The notes: generated from the letters alone by a model not told the origin. Positions 17,480-26,843 are shown, counted from the stretch's first letter. The stretch is 64,000 bases of DNA from Olivibacter sitiensis DSM 17696 (GCF_000427965.1 NZ_ATZA01000021.1:17649-81648), one strand, 5' to 3'. Numbers and translations: made by a program.

Positions 17480-17887
17480 ATGATGAAAAGGAGTTTCTAT
17501 TTATTCACCCTGTTTTTGCTGCCGTTATTGGCAGCTTCCAGATCTTCTAAATTTGAATCGCTCGTAGGTAGCTGGGTAAAAGTGTCTGGTGATTCCAAAG
17601 TACAACGCGTGGTGTTTTATCCCAACCAACGCATCCAGTTCATCTCTGCCAATGGCAGTATTTTTCAGCGTCTTATCATGGACGAAGGAAAGGGCAAGGT
17701 AGTAGATTCCCTTCTGCAGGGACGTATGGAATACCTAGACATCGTAGGTCGTGTGGTAGAGAGCACACCTGTGAAGATAACCATCATGCACAAGAACTAT
17801 ATCAAGCTCCATTACAACAACAGAGAAGTGACATTGTTAAAAATGTCTCCAAAAACTGAAGATATAAACAGCAGAAAGTTTAGATAA
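17480..17887 (+). CDS. Exported hypothetical protein, lipocalin-like size and pattern
   Basis: 135 residues: signal peptide (FYLFTLFLLPLLAAS), then LVGSWVKVSGDSKVQRVVFY and alternating beta-strand-like segments. The opening G-x-W of a small beta-barrel is reminiscent of lipocalin-like or DUF4488-type proteins; this is a weak resemblance. It stands alone, diverging from the permease at 17072 and converging with the YihY gene (11 bp apart). Two ATG codons stand at the start; either may be used. Function unknown. Confidence 0.65.
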   Translation: MMKRSFYLFTLFLLPLLAASRSSKFESLVGSWVKVSGDSKVQRVVFYPNQRIQFISANGSIFQRLIMDEGKGKVVDSLLQGRMEYLDIVGRVVESTPVKITIMHKNYIKLHYNNREVTLLKMSPKTEDINSRKFR

Positions 17888-17898
17888 GGAGAGGGGCA

Positions 17899-18891
17899 TT
17901 ATCTTTTCTTTATCAATTTGTCTTGCACTTTATCGTCAGACTTGAAGCTGTTGAACCTGGGTTTCACGATTTTTATGCTGTTTTTGGAAAGCATGATGCT
18001 GGCATTCAGTTCGAAGCCCAGTAGTAGGATAAGCGAGTTGATATAGAGCCACACCATGATGACGATGAGCGTGCCTATGGAGCCATAGAGCTTGTTGTAG
18101 GTGTTGAAATTGTTGATGTAATAGGCAAAGCCCCAAAAGGTCAGCGCGGCCAAAATAGTGGCAAGGGTGGCTCCGGGGCTGAAAAAACGCCACGCCATGG
18201 GTTTGGACGGGCCGAAACGATAGAGCATGTTCAAGGTAAAGAAATAAATGGCCAGCAGGATGATCCATCTGGTGAGGCCAATGAGCCAGGTCCAAATACT
18301 ATTGTTGATCTCGATATTCGTTTCCAGGTAATGGATAATATAATTGGCAGAAGTAATGATACCCATTCCTATTGCCAGTGCCATTACCATCATAAAGCTT
18401 AGCGCGATGGATACCAGCCGCTGTTTGATGAAACTTCTACTTTCCGTAATGAGCGACGACTTATTGAAGGCTACCATCAGACTGTGTATGCCATTGGTGG
18501 AAAAGATGAGGGCCATGAGAAAACCGACGGAGAGCAATCGGCTGTTTTGGTTTTTCACAATGTCTTCGAGTGTCGACTGGATGGCGAGGTAGGCATTGTG
18601 CGGCAATATCATGCTCATGAATTCCAGCAATTGCTCCTGAAAGTTGTCAATAGGTATATAAGGGATGAGCGTGAAGAGAAAGATGATGCCGGGAAAAATG
18701 GCCAACATGAATGAATAGGCTAGGGAAGAGGCTTTATTTAGGAGAGACTCCCTCGCTATTTCCTGGAAGAAGAACAAGGCCACGGTGTACAAGGGCAGTT
18801 TCCCGAAACCGGGCAGCACAACGATCTTCGTCCACTCAATGAAATATTGATAGGGCTTAAAATCCTCCAGTTTTTTTCTTAGCCAATTCAT
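17899..18891 (-). CDS. YihY/BrkB family inner-membrane protein
   Basis: 330 residues with the six-helix layout of the YihY/BrkB family. Landmarks are SSLAYSFMLAIFPGIIFLFT at about 57-76, a central helix block, the family motif region AYYINNFNTYNKLYGSIGTL at about 255-275 and WLYINSLILLLGFELNA in the last helix. The family is sometimes annotated as ribonuclease BN, an assignment no longer held; its role is unclear. The start overlaps the stop of the thioesterase gene by 4 nt (18888-18891), so the two are co-translated. Confidence 0.9.
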   Translation of the reverse strand: MNWLRKKLEDFKPYQYFIEWTKIVVLPGFGKLPLYTVALFFFQEIARESLLNKASSLAYSFMLAIFPGIIFLFTLIPYIPIDNFQEQLLEFMSMILPHNAYLAIQSTLEDIVKNQNSRLLSVGFLMALIFSTNGIHSLMVAFNKSSLITESRSFIKQRLVSIALSFMMVMALAIGMGIITSANYIIHYLETNIEINNSIWTWLIGLTRWIILLAIYFFTLNMLYRFGPSKPMAWRFFSPGATLATILAALTFWGFAYYINNFNTYNKLYGSIGTLIVIMVWLYINSLILLLGFELNASIMLSKNSIKIVKPRFNSFKSDDKVQDKLIKKR

Positions 18892-19304
18892 GTATTATCT
18901 TCAAAATAGGGTTTCAGCATGCTGGCAAAATCCGCGGGACAAAGACAGGGTTTGTTCTTCATCATATCCACAAATACCAAGGTGGTTTCACCCGTATTGA
19001 TCAATTCATCCTTGGGATTGTATACCTCGTATTCAAACCGCATCCTCACCTTGGGCATTTCCTTCAGGATGACGCGCACACGCAAGAGCTCATCGTAATG
19101 GGCCGGCTTGATATACTTGCAGTGCAGTTCAATGACCGGAAGCATCACCTTATTTTGCTCCATAGCACTATAAGAGGTGCCCAAGCTCCGCATCATTTCC
19201 GTACGGGCTACCTCATAGTACTCGGCATAGTTACCATAGTACATATAGCCCATTTGGTCGGTTTCTCCGTATCGTACCCTGATGGAAGTCTCAAATACAA
19301 ACAT
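18888..19304 (-). CDS. Acyl-CoA thioesterase, hotdog fold (YbgC/FadM type)
   Basis: 138 residues, standard for the 4-hydroxybenzoyl-CoA thioesterase branch. The active-site strand-helix VRYGETDQMGYMYYGNYAEY at about 10-29 includes the catalytic Asp16 and the following Y-x-x-Y-x-x-Y-F-E-x-A-R pattern. Hydrolyses acyl-CoA thioesters in the cytoplasm; the chain-length preference cannot be read. It lies 4 nt downstream of mltG and overlaps the YihY gene, forming an operon that links lipid and cell-wall functions. Confidence 0.9.
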   Translation of the reverse strand: MFVFETSIRVRYGETDQMGYMYYGNYAEYYEVARTEMMRSLGTSYSAMEQNKVMLPVIELHCKYIKPAHYDELLRVRVILKEMPKVRMRFEYEVYNPKDELINTGETTLVFVDMMKNKPCLCPADFASMLKPYFEDNT

Positions 19305-19308
19305 GACG

Positions 19309-20358
19309 TTATTTCTTTATATTTCTTTCGTTAAGTGCCTGCTGGAATTTCCGGGCATTTACAAGATGCTCGCTCACGGTCTGTGCAAAATTGTGATAGC
19401 CAGAAAAATCATCTTTGGCGCACATATACAAATAATTGTGTTTCTTGTAGTTCAGTACGCCGTCTATGGCAGCTATACTGGGCATATTGATGGGCCCTGG
19501 TGGAAGACCTTTGTAAAGGTAGGTATTATAAGGCGAATCCGTGGACAAATGCTTGTTCAATACCCGGCGAATGGTGAAATCATTGGTGGCAAAAATCACC
19601 GTAGGATCTGCCTGCAGCAGCATGCCTTTTCGTAAACGGTTGAGATATAGTCCTGCTATGGCAGGCATTTCGTCATTGTGCAAGGCCTCTCCACGTACTA
19701 TAGATGCCAATATGCTTACCTGTATGGGCGTAAGGTTCAGGTCGCTTGCCTTTGCCCTTCTTTCTTCTGTCCAAAATTTTTCATATTCGCTGTGCATACG
19801 CTCAAAAAAATCGGGAGCGGAAGTATTCCAATACAGCTCATAGGTATTGGGAATGAACATGCTGTAAAAGTTGTCCGTATTGAATCCATATTTATGGGCG
19901 AGCGTTTCATCGTAGAAAAGCTGCATGACGATAGCCGAATCTGGCTCTAGCTGTGAGGCCACCAATGCCGCAAAATCACTTTTGAGCCTCACGTTCTGAA
20001 AACGTAGCTTCACAGGCTCTTGGAGACCACCGCCCAGCATATTGATCAAAGCCCTATTGTTCATACCTGGTGTGAGCCTGTATTTTCCCGCCTTTACACG
20101 GCTGGGATATTCCATTTTTGTAGCTGCCCAGCGGAAGGTGGCTGTGTCTTTTACGATGTTATTTATAGCCAAATTGTGAATGACACTGTCTATGGTAGAC
20201 CCGGTAGGTACATATAGGTATTGCTCGCTGTCGGTTACGTTTGGAGCAAAATACCGCTCATAGTAGCGATAGGCAATAATTCCCCCAGCCACCAGAACGG
20301 CCAGTAGGAAGGCCAATAGTACTTTTTTTCCTTTACTTTTTTTCTTATTTGTTTCCAT
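19309..20358 (-). CDS. mltG: Endolytic transglycosylase MltG
   Basis: 349 residues from ATG at 20358. That start is preferred over an upstream one at 20418, whose extra 20 residues run into the repeat-rich spacer. A basic N-terminus (KKKSKGKK) and one helix (VLLAFLLAVLVAGGIIAYRY) anchor it in the inner membrane. A LysM-like segment follows, then the YceG catalytic domain with ILASIVRGEALHNDE at about 225-240 and LQADPTVIFA. In the usual E-K-E-T motif the first Glu is Arg here (R-G-E-A) and the second Glu is kept. The enzyme cuts nascent glycan strands and sets their length. It sits between the PASTA gene (85 bp upstream) and the thioesterase (4 bp). Confidence 0.93.
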   Translation of the reverse strand: METNKKKSKGKKVLLAFLLAVLVAGGIIAYRYYERYFAPNVTDSEQYLYVPTGSTIDSVIHNLAINNIVKDTATFRWAATKMEYPSRVKAGKYRLTPGMNNRALINMLGGGLQEPVKLRFQNVRLKSDFAALVASQLEPDSAIVMQLFYDETLAHKYGFNTDNFYSMFIPNTYELYWNTSAPDFFERMHSEYEKFWTEERRAKASDLNLTPIQVSILASIVRGEALHNDEMPAIAGLYLNRLRKGMLLQADPTVIFATNDFTIRRVLNKHLSTDSPYNTYLYKGLPPGPINMPSIAAIDGVLNYKKHNYLYMCAKDDFSGYHNFAQTVSEHLVNARKFQQALNERNIKK

Positions 20359-20443
20359 TAAACGTTTTTTCAATGATTTACTCCCGTAGATGGGGTTCCA
20401 GCATATGCTCCACAACAACTAATAGCTAATAGCTAACAGCGAA

Positions 20444-21208
20444 TCAGTTGCTCAATTCGAGATTGATGCCTGTGCCAATGCTAACTTTCTTTTGCCCCGT
20501 GGAATCTGCAGCAGGAGTTTGCCGGATAATCCTAGCAGCGCTCGAGTCCGTCACAGACCCCACATAGGTCACATTGCCAAGCGACAAGGATGCCCCTTGA
20601 AGTGTGAATCGAGCCTCATCCAGCGTGAACCCCCTGAGATCCGGAACTTCTACCTCACTATCCCCACGCCCATCGCCCAGTATCAGATCTATCTTCGAGC
20701 CCTTGGGGATAAGTTGGCCCACCTGTATATCTTGCCCACCATAATTTACCTCCAGCACACGGTCACGTGCGATGTCGGGTATATAGGTGGTATCGCCCAG
20801 TTTCAGTCCGTAGTTGTTCAAGGTAGCTAAGGCTTCTACAAGGGCCATGTCCACCAAATCTGGAAACTGCACTTCAGGCGCACTTTTGGTAATGATGGTC
20901 AAGTACAGGGTCCTATTGTTTTTTACCTTGGTGCCCATATCCGGATCTTGCTCAATAACCAATCCGGGAGGACTGTCCGCTTGGTACACTGAATCTATTT
21001 GATAACGGAACCCTTGGGCCTCCAGCGCTCTTATGGCCTCTTCTATCTCCATTCCCTTCAGATTGGGAACCGCAATCGACTCCCCATGGCGGGTATAGAA
21101 ACGTAAAACAAAAAATGTCAGGAGCAGGAGCACGAAACCCGTAACGAGCGCAATAATAAGGTTATTTCTGAACGTGATCGTTTTGAGATATTGCAATAAT
21201 TTATTCAT
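20444..21208 (-). CDS. Membrane-anchored PASTA-domain protein
   Basis: 254 residues: one helix at about 16-36 and then three PASTA modules at about 41-107 (IAVPNLKGMEIEEAIRALEA), 112-180 (PDLVDMALVEALATLNNYGL) and 186-252 (EVPDLRGFTLDEARFTLQGA). PASTA domains bind uncross-linked peptidoglycan or beta-lactams. There is no kinase domain attached, unlike in Gram-positive bacteria; short anchored PASTA proteins of this form are usual in Bacteroidota. First gene of the mltG-thioesterase-yihY run, which supports a cell-wall role. Confidence 0.9.
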   Translation of the reverse strand: MNKLLQYLKTITFRNNLIIALVTGFVLLLLTFFVLRFYTRHGESIAVPNLKGMEIEEAIRALEAQGFRYQIDSVYQADSPPGLVIEQDPDMGTKVKNNRTLYLTIITKSAPEVQFPDLVDMALVEALATLNNYGLKLGDTTYIPDIARDRVLEVNYGGQDIQVGQLIPKGSKIDLILGDGRGDSEVEVPDLRGFTLDEARFTLQGASLSLGNVTYVGSVTDSSAARIIRQTPAADSTGQKKVSIGTGINLELSN

Positions 21209-21424
21209 CTAATATAGCTATGAATATTTTTTTAAACACAAAAAACTGAATACCAGCTTCTTGCTTCTTTTACTATTTCAAATTCACTAGGCAACGAATT
21301 TAGGGATAAAAACGAAGAGTATCATTGAATTTTTGCTTTTAGTTGTTAAATCAACAGTATTTGGCTGGAATTCCCGATAAATTAACCTAGCAACAATATA
21401 AACAAAAATACGTAATATAGCGTC

Positions 21425-22693
21425 ATGGAAAAATGCTACAACCTTGCACTGGCTATTTTCTTATGGCTAGTCTCCTTTGCCTGTTTTGCCCAAACGGATA
21501 CCGCTCAGCAAGTAATTCCCAACAGGCTTAATGGTACCGATCAGTTGACCAAACCCTATGTGATATTGATTTCCGTGGATGGCTTTCGCTATGACTACAT
21601 GGAGAAATATGAGGCAAGGCACTTGCAGCAACTAGCCAGTAAGGGCGTAGAAGCAGATGCGCTGCTGCCTTCCTTTCCCTCTGTTACTTTTCCTAACCAT
21701 TATAGCATCGTCACAGGCATGTATCCGGCACACCACGGCCTTATTGGAAATACCATCTATGACCCTGCGAAGAAGAGCAGGTATAACATGAGCAATGCCA
21801 AAGCGGTGAAAGACCCCTCGTGGTACGGCGGTATACCCATTTGGACGCTGGCAGAGCAACAGCACCTCTTGAGTGCGTCCTTTTACTGGCCAGGATCGGA
21901 GGCTCCCATAGCAGGCTTATTGCCTTCATACTATTATCCCTATAACGAAAAAATACCCATTGCGCAACGTATTCATGCGGTGGTGGAATGGCTGTCATTG
22001 CCCGAGGAAAAAAGACCACATATTATCAATTTTTATTTCCCAGAGGTGGATCATGCAGGACATCGATATGGCCCCGATGCACCGGAAACGGCGCAGGCCG
22101 TCCATTTCGTAGATTCTGCGGTATATGCACTGAGCTTGGCGGTGCAAAAAACGGGCTTGCCAGTCAACTTTGTTTTTGTTTCCGACCACGGCATGACTAC
22201 CATAAATCAAGATGAGCCGATTAATCTGTCGCCCTTACTGGATACCACAAAGGTGGATGTGGCTTTCAATGGCACCATTGTGGATGTACATGTACGCGAT
22301 AAAAAGGAAATCAAGGCCATATACAACGTCTTGAAGGCAGGGGAGGAGCATTACAGGGCCTACCTCAAAAAGAAAGTCCCTTCCAAATACCATTACGGTA
22401 AGAAGGATGATCGCTTTAAGCGCATTGGCGACATCGTCCTGATCGCCAATGCACCTTATTATTTCTCTATCAAGCGTCCCAATCCCGGCGCGCATGGCTA
22501 TTATGTGTACGATACGCCGGATATGAAAGCTACTTTCCTGGCGTGGGGACCTGGCTTCAAAGAAGGTGCCCACATTCCTGCATTTGAAAACATCCATATC
22601 TATCCCTTATTGGCCAAAATGTTGGGACTGCATTATGAACACCATGCTATCGATGGCAAGATGAAAGTGCTGGAGGGAGTCCTGAAGAACTAA
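21425..22693 (+). CDS. Secreted ectonucleotide pyrophosphatase/phosphodiesterase
   Basis: 422 residues with a signal peptide (WLVSFACFAQ). All metal-site elements of the NPP branch of the alkaline phosphatase superfamily are present in order: ISVDGFRYDYM (first Asp, about 49), LPSFPSVTFPNHYSIVTGMY (nucleophile Thr, about 81), FYFPEVDHAGHRYGPD (Asp/His, about 203), FVSDHGMT (Asp-His, about 254) and PGAHGYYVYD (last His, about 359). It would hydrolyse pyrophosphate or phosphodiester bonds of nucleotides or similar substrates in the periplasm. Single gene, divergent from the PASTA operon. Confidence 0.92.
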   Translation: MEKCYNLALAIFLWLVSFACFAQTDTAQQVIPNRLNGTDQLTKPYVILISVDGFRYDYMEKYEARHLQQLASKGVEADALLPSFPSVTFPNHYSIVTGMYPAHHGLIGNTIYDPAKKSRYNMSNAKAVKDPSWYGGIPIWTLAEQQHLLSASFYWPGSEAPIAGLLPSYYYPYNEKIPIAQRIHAVVEWLSLPEEKRPHIINFYFPEVDHAGHRYGPDAPETAQAVHFVDSAVYALSLAVQKTGLPVNFVFVSDHGMTTINQDEPINLSPLLDTTKVDVAFNGTIVDVHVRDKKEIKAIYNVLKAGEEHYRAYLKKKVPSKYHYGKKDDRFKRIGDIVLIANAPYYFSIKRPNPGAHGYYVYDTPDMKATFLAWGPGFKEGAHIPAFENIHIYPLLAKMLGLHYEHHAIDGKMKVLEGVLKN

Positions 22694-22825
22694 ATGCTCG
22701 ATTTTTCGGGAAAGGCTAAATCGGTATCACATAGACTGAGGAGCAAACCAAATACCACTTACGGTGTTGCTATATAAAAATGGGATTAGAACGATCAATC
22801 TTTTTTTTTTTGCTACCATCTATCT

Positions 22826-23986
22826 ATGAATACTTATACAACGGTTGCTCAGATGCAACATCTGTTTGCAGCACCGACAAACTGTAAATTACGTGCATGT
22901 ATCATTGTACCGGCACGTAATGAGGAAGTCCTGATTGCCGATGCCCTGACGGCTTTATACAGCCAATATACACCTGACGGCATGTTGGTGGATAGGGAAA
23001 CTTATGAAGTCCTCTTACTGGTAAATAACAGCCACGACCAAACCTATGCGCTTGCCAGGCAATTTCAGGAAATACACCCCGATTTCCAATTGCAGGTGGA
23101 GGACATAGATTTGACAGGCAAAGAGGCACATATTGGCACCATTCGCGGATTTCTTATGGACAAAGCCTGTGAGCGCATATCTCAAAATGGAAGGGGCGAT
23201 GGTATCATCATCTCCACTGACGGGGATACACGGGTGGACATCCATTGGCTTCACCATACGCTGGAGGAATTTGATAAGGGCTGCGACGTGGTAGGGGGGC
23301 GTATCTTGTCCGAGAACGGGGAACCTCATTCCTATAAGTATCATTTGCGCAATGTCTGCTACCGTTACCTGACCTGTCAATTGGAATCGCTGATAGACCC
23401 CTGTAATCACGATCCCTGGCCTAGGCATTTCCAATGTTTTGGCCCGAGTACGGCGGTGCGGTGCGAGATATACAAGAAGGCGGGTGGAATACCACCCTTA
23501 CCTTTCTTGGAAGACGAGAACTTCCGGAAGGGGCTTTTGCGCATCGATGCCAAACTGCGGCACTCACCCAAGGTGAAGGTCTATACATCGGGAAGACTGG
23601 AAGGGAAAGTGGATTTCGGTTTTTCCGGGCAATTGCAGCAATGGAAAGAAATGTATGAAGCAGGGCGTAATGTCCTTGTAGATAATGTGCAGGCGCTCAA
23701 AATAAAATACGATGCCAGGCACCAACTAAGGCAATTGTTCTTGAAAAAAGATGAAGAGCTTTGCGTGGAGGAAATCAACAAACTGGCCAAACAGCTTGTC
23801 GCAAATCCCTTTCTGCTATCAAAAGCATTGTGCGAAAGCCATTTTTTTGGCCTATGTTGGGAGATCATAGAACAGGGAATCGATAGACAGGGATGGGAAA
23901 ATAAGTATCCCTTGGTGTCCATTGAAGAAGGAATCGCGCAACTTAGACAAGAAATCAACAGAATGGCCAAGGTTTCGGCCGCATAA
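22826..23986 (+). CDS. Glycosyltransferase family 2 protein
   Basis: 386 residues. The GT-A core is visible: RACIIVPARNEEVLIADAL at about 24-42, a nucleotide-sugar segment VLLLVNNSHDQTYALA, and the metal motif IISTDGDTRVD at about 128-138. The acceptor side (GPSTAVRCEIYKKAGGIPPL, then FLEDENF with acidic residues) is typical of inverting GT2 enzymes. No membrane helices, so cytosolic. It lies 15 bp before the acyl-CoA dehydrogenase gene. With the convergent methyltransferase/deacetylase pair it makes a four-gene cluster of a type that, as far as I know, has no assigned product. Confidence 0.85.
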   Translation: MNTYTTVAQMQHLFAAPTNCKLRACIIVPARNEEVLIADALTALYSQYTPDGMLVDRETYEVLLLVNNSHDQTYALARQFQEIHPDFQLQVEDIDLTGKEAHIGTIRGFLMDKACERISQNGRGDGIIISTDGDTRVDIHWLHHTLEEFDKGCDVVGGRILSENGEPHSYKYHLRNVCYRYLTCQLESLIDPCNHDPWPRHFQCFGPSTAVRCEIYKKAGGIPPLPFLEDENFRKGLLRIDAKLRHSPKVKVYTSGRLEGKVDFGFSGQLQQWKEMYEAGRNVLVDNVQALKIKYDARHQLRQLFLKKDEELCVEEINKLAKQLVANPFLLSKALCESHFFGLCWEIIEQGIDRQGWENKYPLVSIEEGIAQLRQEINRMAKVSAA

Positions 23987-24001
23987 GTAGATCAGCGTAA
24001 T

Positions 24002-25162
24002 ATGTGGACATCTGAAGAAATAAATATAAATGGATTTTTCGACAGCATGCGGCAACTCAATGGGCCAACTGCTCAAGGATCGGGTATTCCCAGCGAAGAG
24101 ATTGCGCTGCTGAAATCCAGTGGTTTGCTCGGTATTGTGCTTCCGAACATGCCCTATGATTTTCGGGATGGGCATATGCCCTCCATATTGCACTTGCTCA
24201 AACGCTTTGGCCGTGCGCATGGTGCCATGGGGCGTATATACGAAGGGCATATCAATGCGCTATTCTTGATTCATCAATATGGCATGGCACGGCAAAAGGA
24301 GCACTGGTATCGCTTGGTGCTGGAGGACCAAGCCGTTTTCGGGGTTTGGAATACCGATGCCCAAGATGGCTTGCGCTATGTTCGGACAGCAGAGGGTATA
24401 GTCTTGCAAGGTAGCAAGGCTTTTTGCTCGGGGGCAGACTTGGTAGATCACGCCCTTATGGGAGGCAAATGGGAAATAGATGGGCAGGATACTTGGCAAA
24501 TGGCCATTTTGCCTATGTACATGGTAGAAGAAGGACGAATAGACCGTGAGTCTTGGAATACCCTGGGCATGCGAGCCAGTATAAGCTATACCATAGATTT
24601 TTCAAAGCTAAAGATGGAGGAGCAATCATTGCTCGGCCGACCGGAGGATTATACCAAAAGGCCCTTCTTTTTGGGAGGAGCTATCCGTTTTGCGGCCGTG
24701 CATACAGGTATGGCCGAGGCCATTTTGCAGGCCACGTTGAGCTATCTCATCAAGATGGGTAGAACGGACGACGTTTTTCAAAAAGCACGCTTGGCCCATA
24801 TGGAGATGGCCCTCCGGACCGGAGATCTATGGCTTCGCGAGGCTGCGGCATGGTTTGATAAGGCTACAGTTGACGCCGACCAATACGGGGAAGCATTGGA
24901 AATGCATGCGCATATGACCAGGCTAGCCGTAGAACGAATAGGCCTCTATGTTATAGAACAAAGTGCCATATGCGTAGGAGCCAGGGGGCTGATGGCCGAA
25001 GAAGGCATAGAAAATCTACACCGCGATTTGTTGTTTTATCTACGCCAACCCGCTCCCGATGCCACCTTGCAGCAGGTGGGGACATTTGTGGTCGATAAGG
25101 GGACCAAAATAGTAGATATATTCGATGGGCCGTTAGAAGGTGCTACAGCACGCGTTTTTTGA
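24002..25162 (+). CDS. Acyl-CoA dehydrogenase-like flavoprotein
   Basis: 386 residues with the acyl-CoA dehydrogenase architecture: helical N-terminal domain (about 1-110), beta domain around WNTDAQDGLRYV, and C-terminal four-helix bundle. The FAD/dimer motif near the end is intact (ICVGARGLMAEEGIENLHRD, then YLRQPAPDA). It does not look like a beta-oxidation enzyme in context: no thiolase or hydratase is nearby. Instead it follows a glycosyltransferase by 15 bp and converges with a methyltransferase gene, overlapping it by 20 bp at the 3' ends. It may oxidise a sugar-linked acyl or amino group; substrate unknown. Confidence 0.85.
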   Translation: MWTSEEININGFFDSMRQLNGPTAQGSGIPSEEIALLKSSGLLGIVLPNMPYDFRDGHMPSILHLLKRFGRAHGAMGRIYEGHINALFLIHQYGMARQKEHWYRLVLEDQAVFGVWNTDAQDGLRYVRTAEGIVLQGSKAFCSGADLVDHALMGGKWEIDGQDTWQMAILPMYMVEEGRIDRESWNTLGMRASISYTIDFSKLKMEEQSLLGRPEDYTKRPFFLGGAIRFAAVHTGMAEAILQATLSYLIKMGRTDDVFQKARLAHMEMALRTGDLWLREAAAWFDKATVDADQYGEALEMHAHMTRLAVERIGLYVIEQSAICVGARGLMAEEGIENLHRDLLFYLRQPAPDATLQQVGTFVVDKGTKIVDIFDGPLEGATARVF

Positions 25163-25721
25163 AGACATCTATCCGGTAAGAATCTTCTTGATAGTGATAG
25201 ATGGCTTGCCATTCCTCGTGCCCTAGCATGACCTCATGTACTTCATCTCCAGTCATTGAACAATCTTCAATGGCTGGGCGCCAATGTGTAGCAGCAAAAA
25301 TGCCTTGTGCAGTTAGACTACCGATGATTTTTTGCAAGGTTTCATATAGCTCAGATGCCGATAAATAATAAGCTACTTCACTCATGACGATCAGGTCGAA
25401 CGTGCCATCTGGAAATGTTTGCGGCACTGCTGCGAGCATAAAATCTACATGGTCTTGTTCATGCAGACGTTCTTTTGCTTGTGCTAGGGGCTTTTCACTG
25501 ATATCGACGGCCAGCAGTCGCTCGCACCTAGGGGCTAGCAGCTGAGTGAATACACCGATGGAACAACCGATCTCCAAGGCAGAAGAATAGCGCCTGTCGG
25601 GTATGGCCTCCATGGTGCGCCGGTACTTTGCCTTTTCGTAAGGGCTTCCCTCAAAGTTCCATGGATCATATCCCTTGTCATATAACGCGTCGAAATATAG
25701 TTTGTCCGTTCGTTTGCTCAT
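25143..25721 (-). CDS. Class I SAM-dependent methyltransferase (NodS-like)
   Basis: 192 residues. Rossmann motifs: SALEIGCSIGVFTQLLA at about 46-62 (SAM-binding glycine loop), LLAVDISEKPLAQAK (acidic end of strand 2), FDLIVMSEVAYYL (motif IV). The N-terminus DPWNFEGSPYEKAKY matches the NodS-type family of N-methyltransferases. It overlaps the PIG-L gene by 4 nt; in several bacteria the two are one fused protein, which supports action in sequence: deacetylation of an N-acetyl sugar, then methylation. Confidence 0.87.
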   Translation of the reverse strand: MSKRTDKLYFDALYDKGYDPWNFEGSPYEKAKYRRTMEAIPDRRYSSALEIGCSIGVFTQLLAPRCERLLAVDISEKPLAQAKERLHEQDHVDFMLAAVPQTFPDGTFDLIVMSEVAYYLSASELYETLQKIIGSLTAQGIFAATHWRPAIEDCSMTGDEVHEVMLGHEEWQAIYHYQEDSYRIDVFKKRVL

Positions 25722-26476
25722 AAGGTAGTTTTGTGGTCTACAATGAAATATTCGTTTCCCTGATTGAAATGCTGCAATACATCGGCTGTCAACAGGAATC
25801 CAGTGGGATCATTGAATATATGGGCATCCAATTGGGATCGATGGCACTGCAATGCTGCCCATTTAAAAGATTGTTCTTCTGGTGTGAGTTTCAAGCAACG
25901 GATATCGCCATGCTGTAGCGCCAGCAGATCTTCCTCTTTTCCCAATTCATATACCCAAATGGGGTATTGCCATAGGCTGATATGGCTCGTTGCCGACAAA
26001 TCGAAGGCTAGCTGGTAAGCGGCCCGATGATCGCAATGTGGGTCTAACTGATAGGGTGCCAGTAGGAGATCAATGTGAAGATTGCTAGTCAGTTGCTCCA
26101 ATGCATTTAGGTAACTGGTATATTGTTCTTCACCGCGATGCGGAAAGCGACTATCTGGCCCATTGAAGAAAAAAAGGTGATCTGCCTGTATATTTAATAT
26201 GCTGGCAGCAGCTATAGACTCCTCGTTACGTATCTGGGTACGGCTCTTGGCATCAAACAGGCGCGAATGCGGATGGGACATACTACCATCTGTCAGAAAG
26301 ACCACATATACGTTTGAGCCTAGTGCCATAAAACGTTGAATCAACCCAGCACAGCCCAAGGTCTCGTCGTCTTGATGCGGAGCTAGCAGCAGCACATGGC
26401 GATATTGGTGCATGGGCTCGTCCGTTAGTGGCCTAGCCTCCTGCAATAAATCCACTATTCTTTCCTTTGTTTTCAT
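25718..26476 (-). CDS. PIG-L family deacetylase
   Basis: 252 residues from ATG at 26476 (a TTG two codons upstream is the longer option). The zinc site is present: LLLAPHQDDETLGCAGLIQR at about 28-48, a variant of the A-H-P-D-D-E motif with the His-x-Asp-Asp order kept, and DPHCDHRAAY at about 145-154. The family removes N-acetyl groups from GlcNAc-linked lipids, mycothiol or bacillithiol precursors and similar glycosides. Its partner methyltransferase overlaps its 3' end, and the convergent GT2 and flavoprotein genes complete a small pathway of unknown product. Confidence 0.9.
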   Translation of the reverse strand: MKTKERIVDLLQEARPLTDEPMHQYRHVLLLAPHQDDETLGCAGLIQRFMALGSNVYVVFLTDGSMSHPHSRLFDAKSRTQIRNEESIAAASILNIQADHLFFFNGPDSRFPHRGEEQYTSYLNALEQLTSNLHIDLLLAPYQLDPHCDHRAAYQLAFDLSATSHISLWQYPIWVYELGKEEDLLALQHGDIRCLKLTPEEQSFKWAALQCHRSQLDAHIFNDPTGFLLTADVLQHFNQGNEYFIVDHKTTL

Positions 26477-26482
26477 TACCAA

Positions 26483-26843
26483 GTTATAGATGCCACCACT
26501 AATAGATACATGGACAAACGGGGTATTGTTTTGTGTACATGATAATTCCTTGCGGCCCCTAAATACTCATTTTGAAATAGCATTATTTTAATTAGCTTTG
26601 GGCAATTTAGCCAAGAAGCTAATCCTTCAGGGGGCCTTTATAGGAGAGTAAAACGTACCTGTGGAAGATGGCTTAGCAAATAAAATTAATATAAACCGAT
26701 TAGTATATTTCTCCTATGTTGGATCGAGATTTTTCGATGTTAAAGGCCAGGCTGAGAACTATTGGGAGCGGTTTTGCCTTGTTCCAGCTAAGGGTATAAT
26801 GCCAATCTTGTAAAACCAATCAATTAGTAACCTGCAACAAAAT
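26483..26843. other. 361-bp divergent intergenic region
   Basis: Separates the deacetylase (leftward) and the MFS gene (rightward), and so should hold both promoters. It is AT-rich from 26570 to 26720. No clear riboswitch, operator or repeat was found; a CTGAGA near 26749 was considered and rejected as a thiamine element. Confidence 0.4.

Noticed and set aside
20359-20418. 20-residue N-terminal extension of MltG
   Set aside because: It precedes the basic start of the membrane anchor, has no counterpart in the family and runs towards a repeat-rich spacer; the ATG at 20358 is preferred.
26740-26815. CTGAGA and TAATGCC resembling a TPP riboswitch upstream of the MFS gene
   Set aside because: The order and spacing of the other conserved THI-box elements (GAACCTGAT, GCG-x-AGGGA) are missing and no thiamine gene follows.
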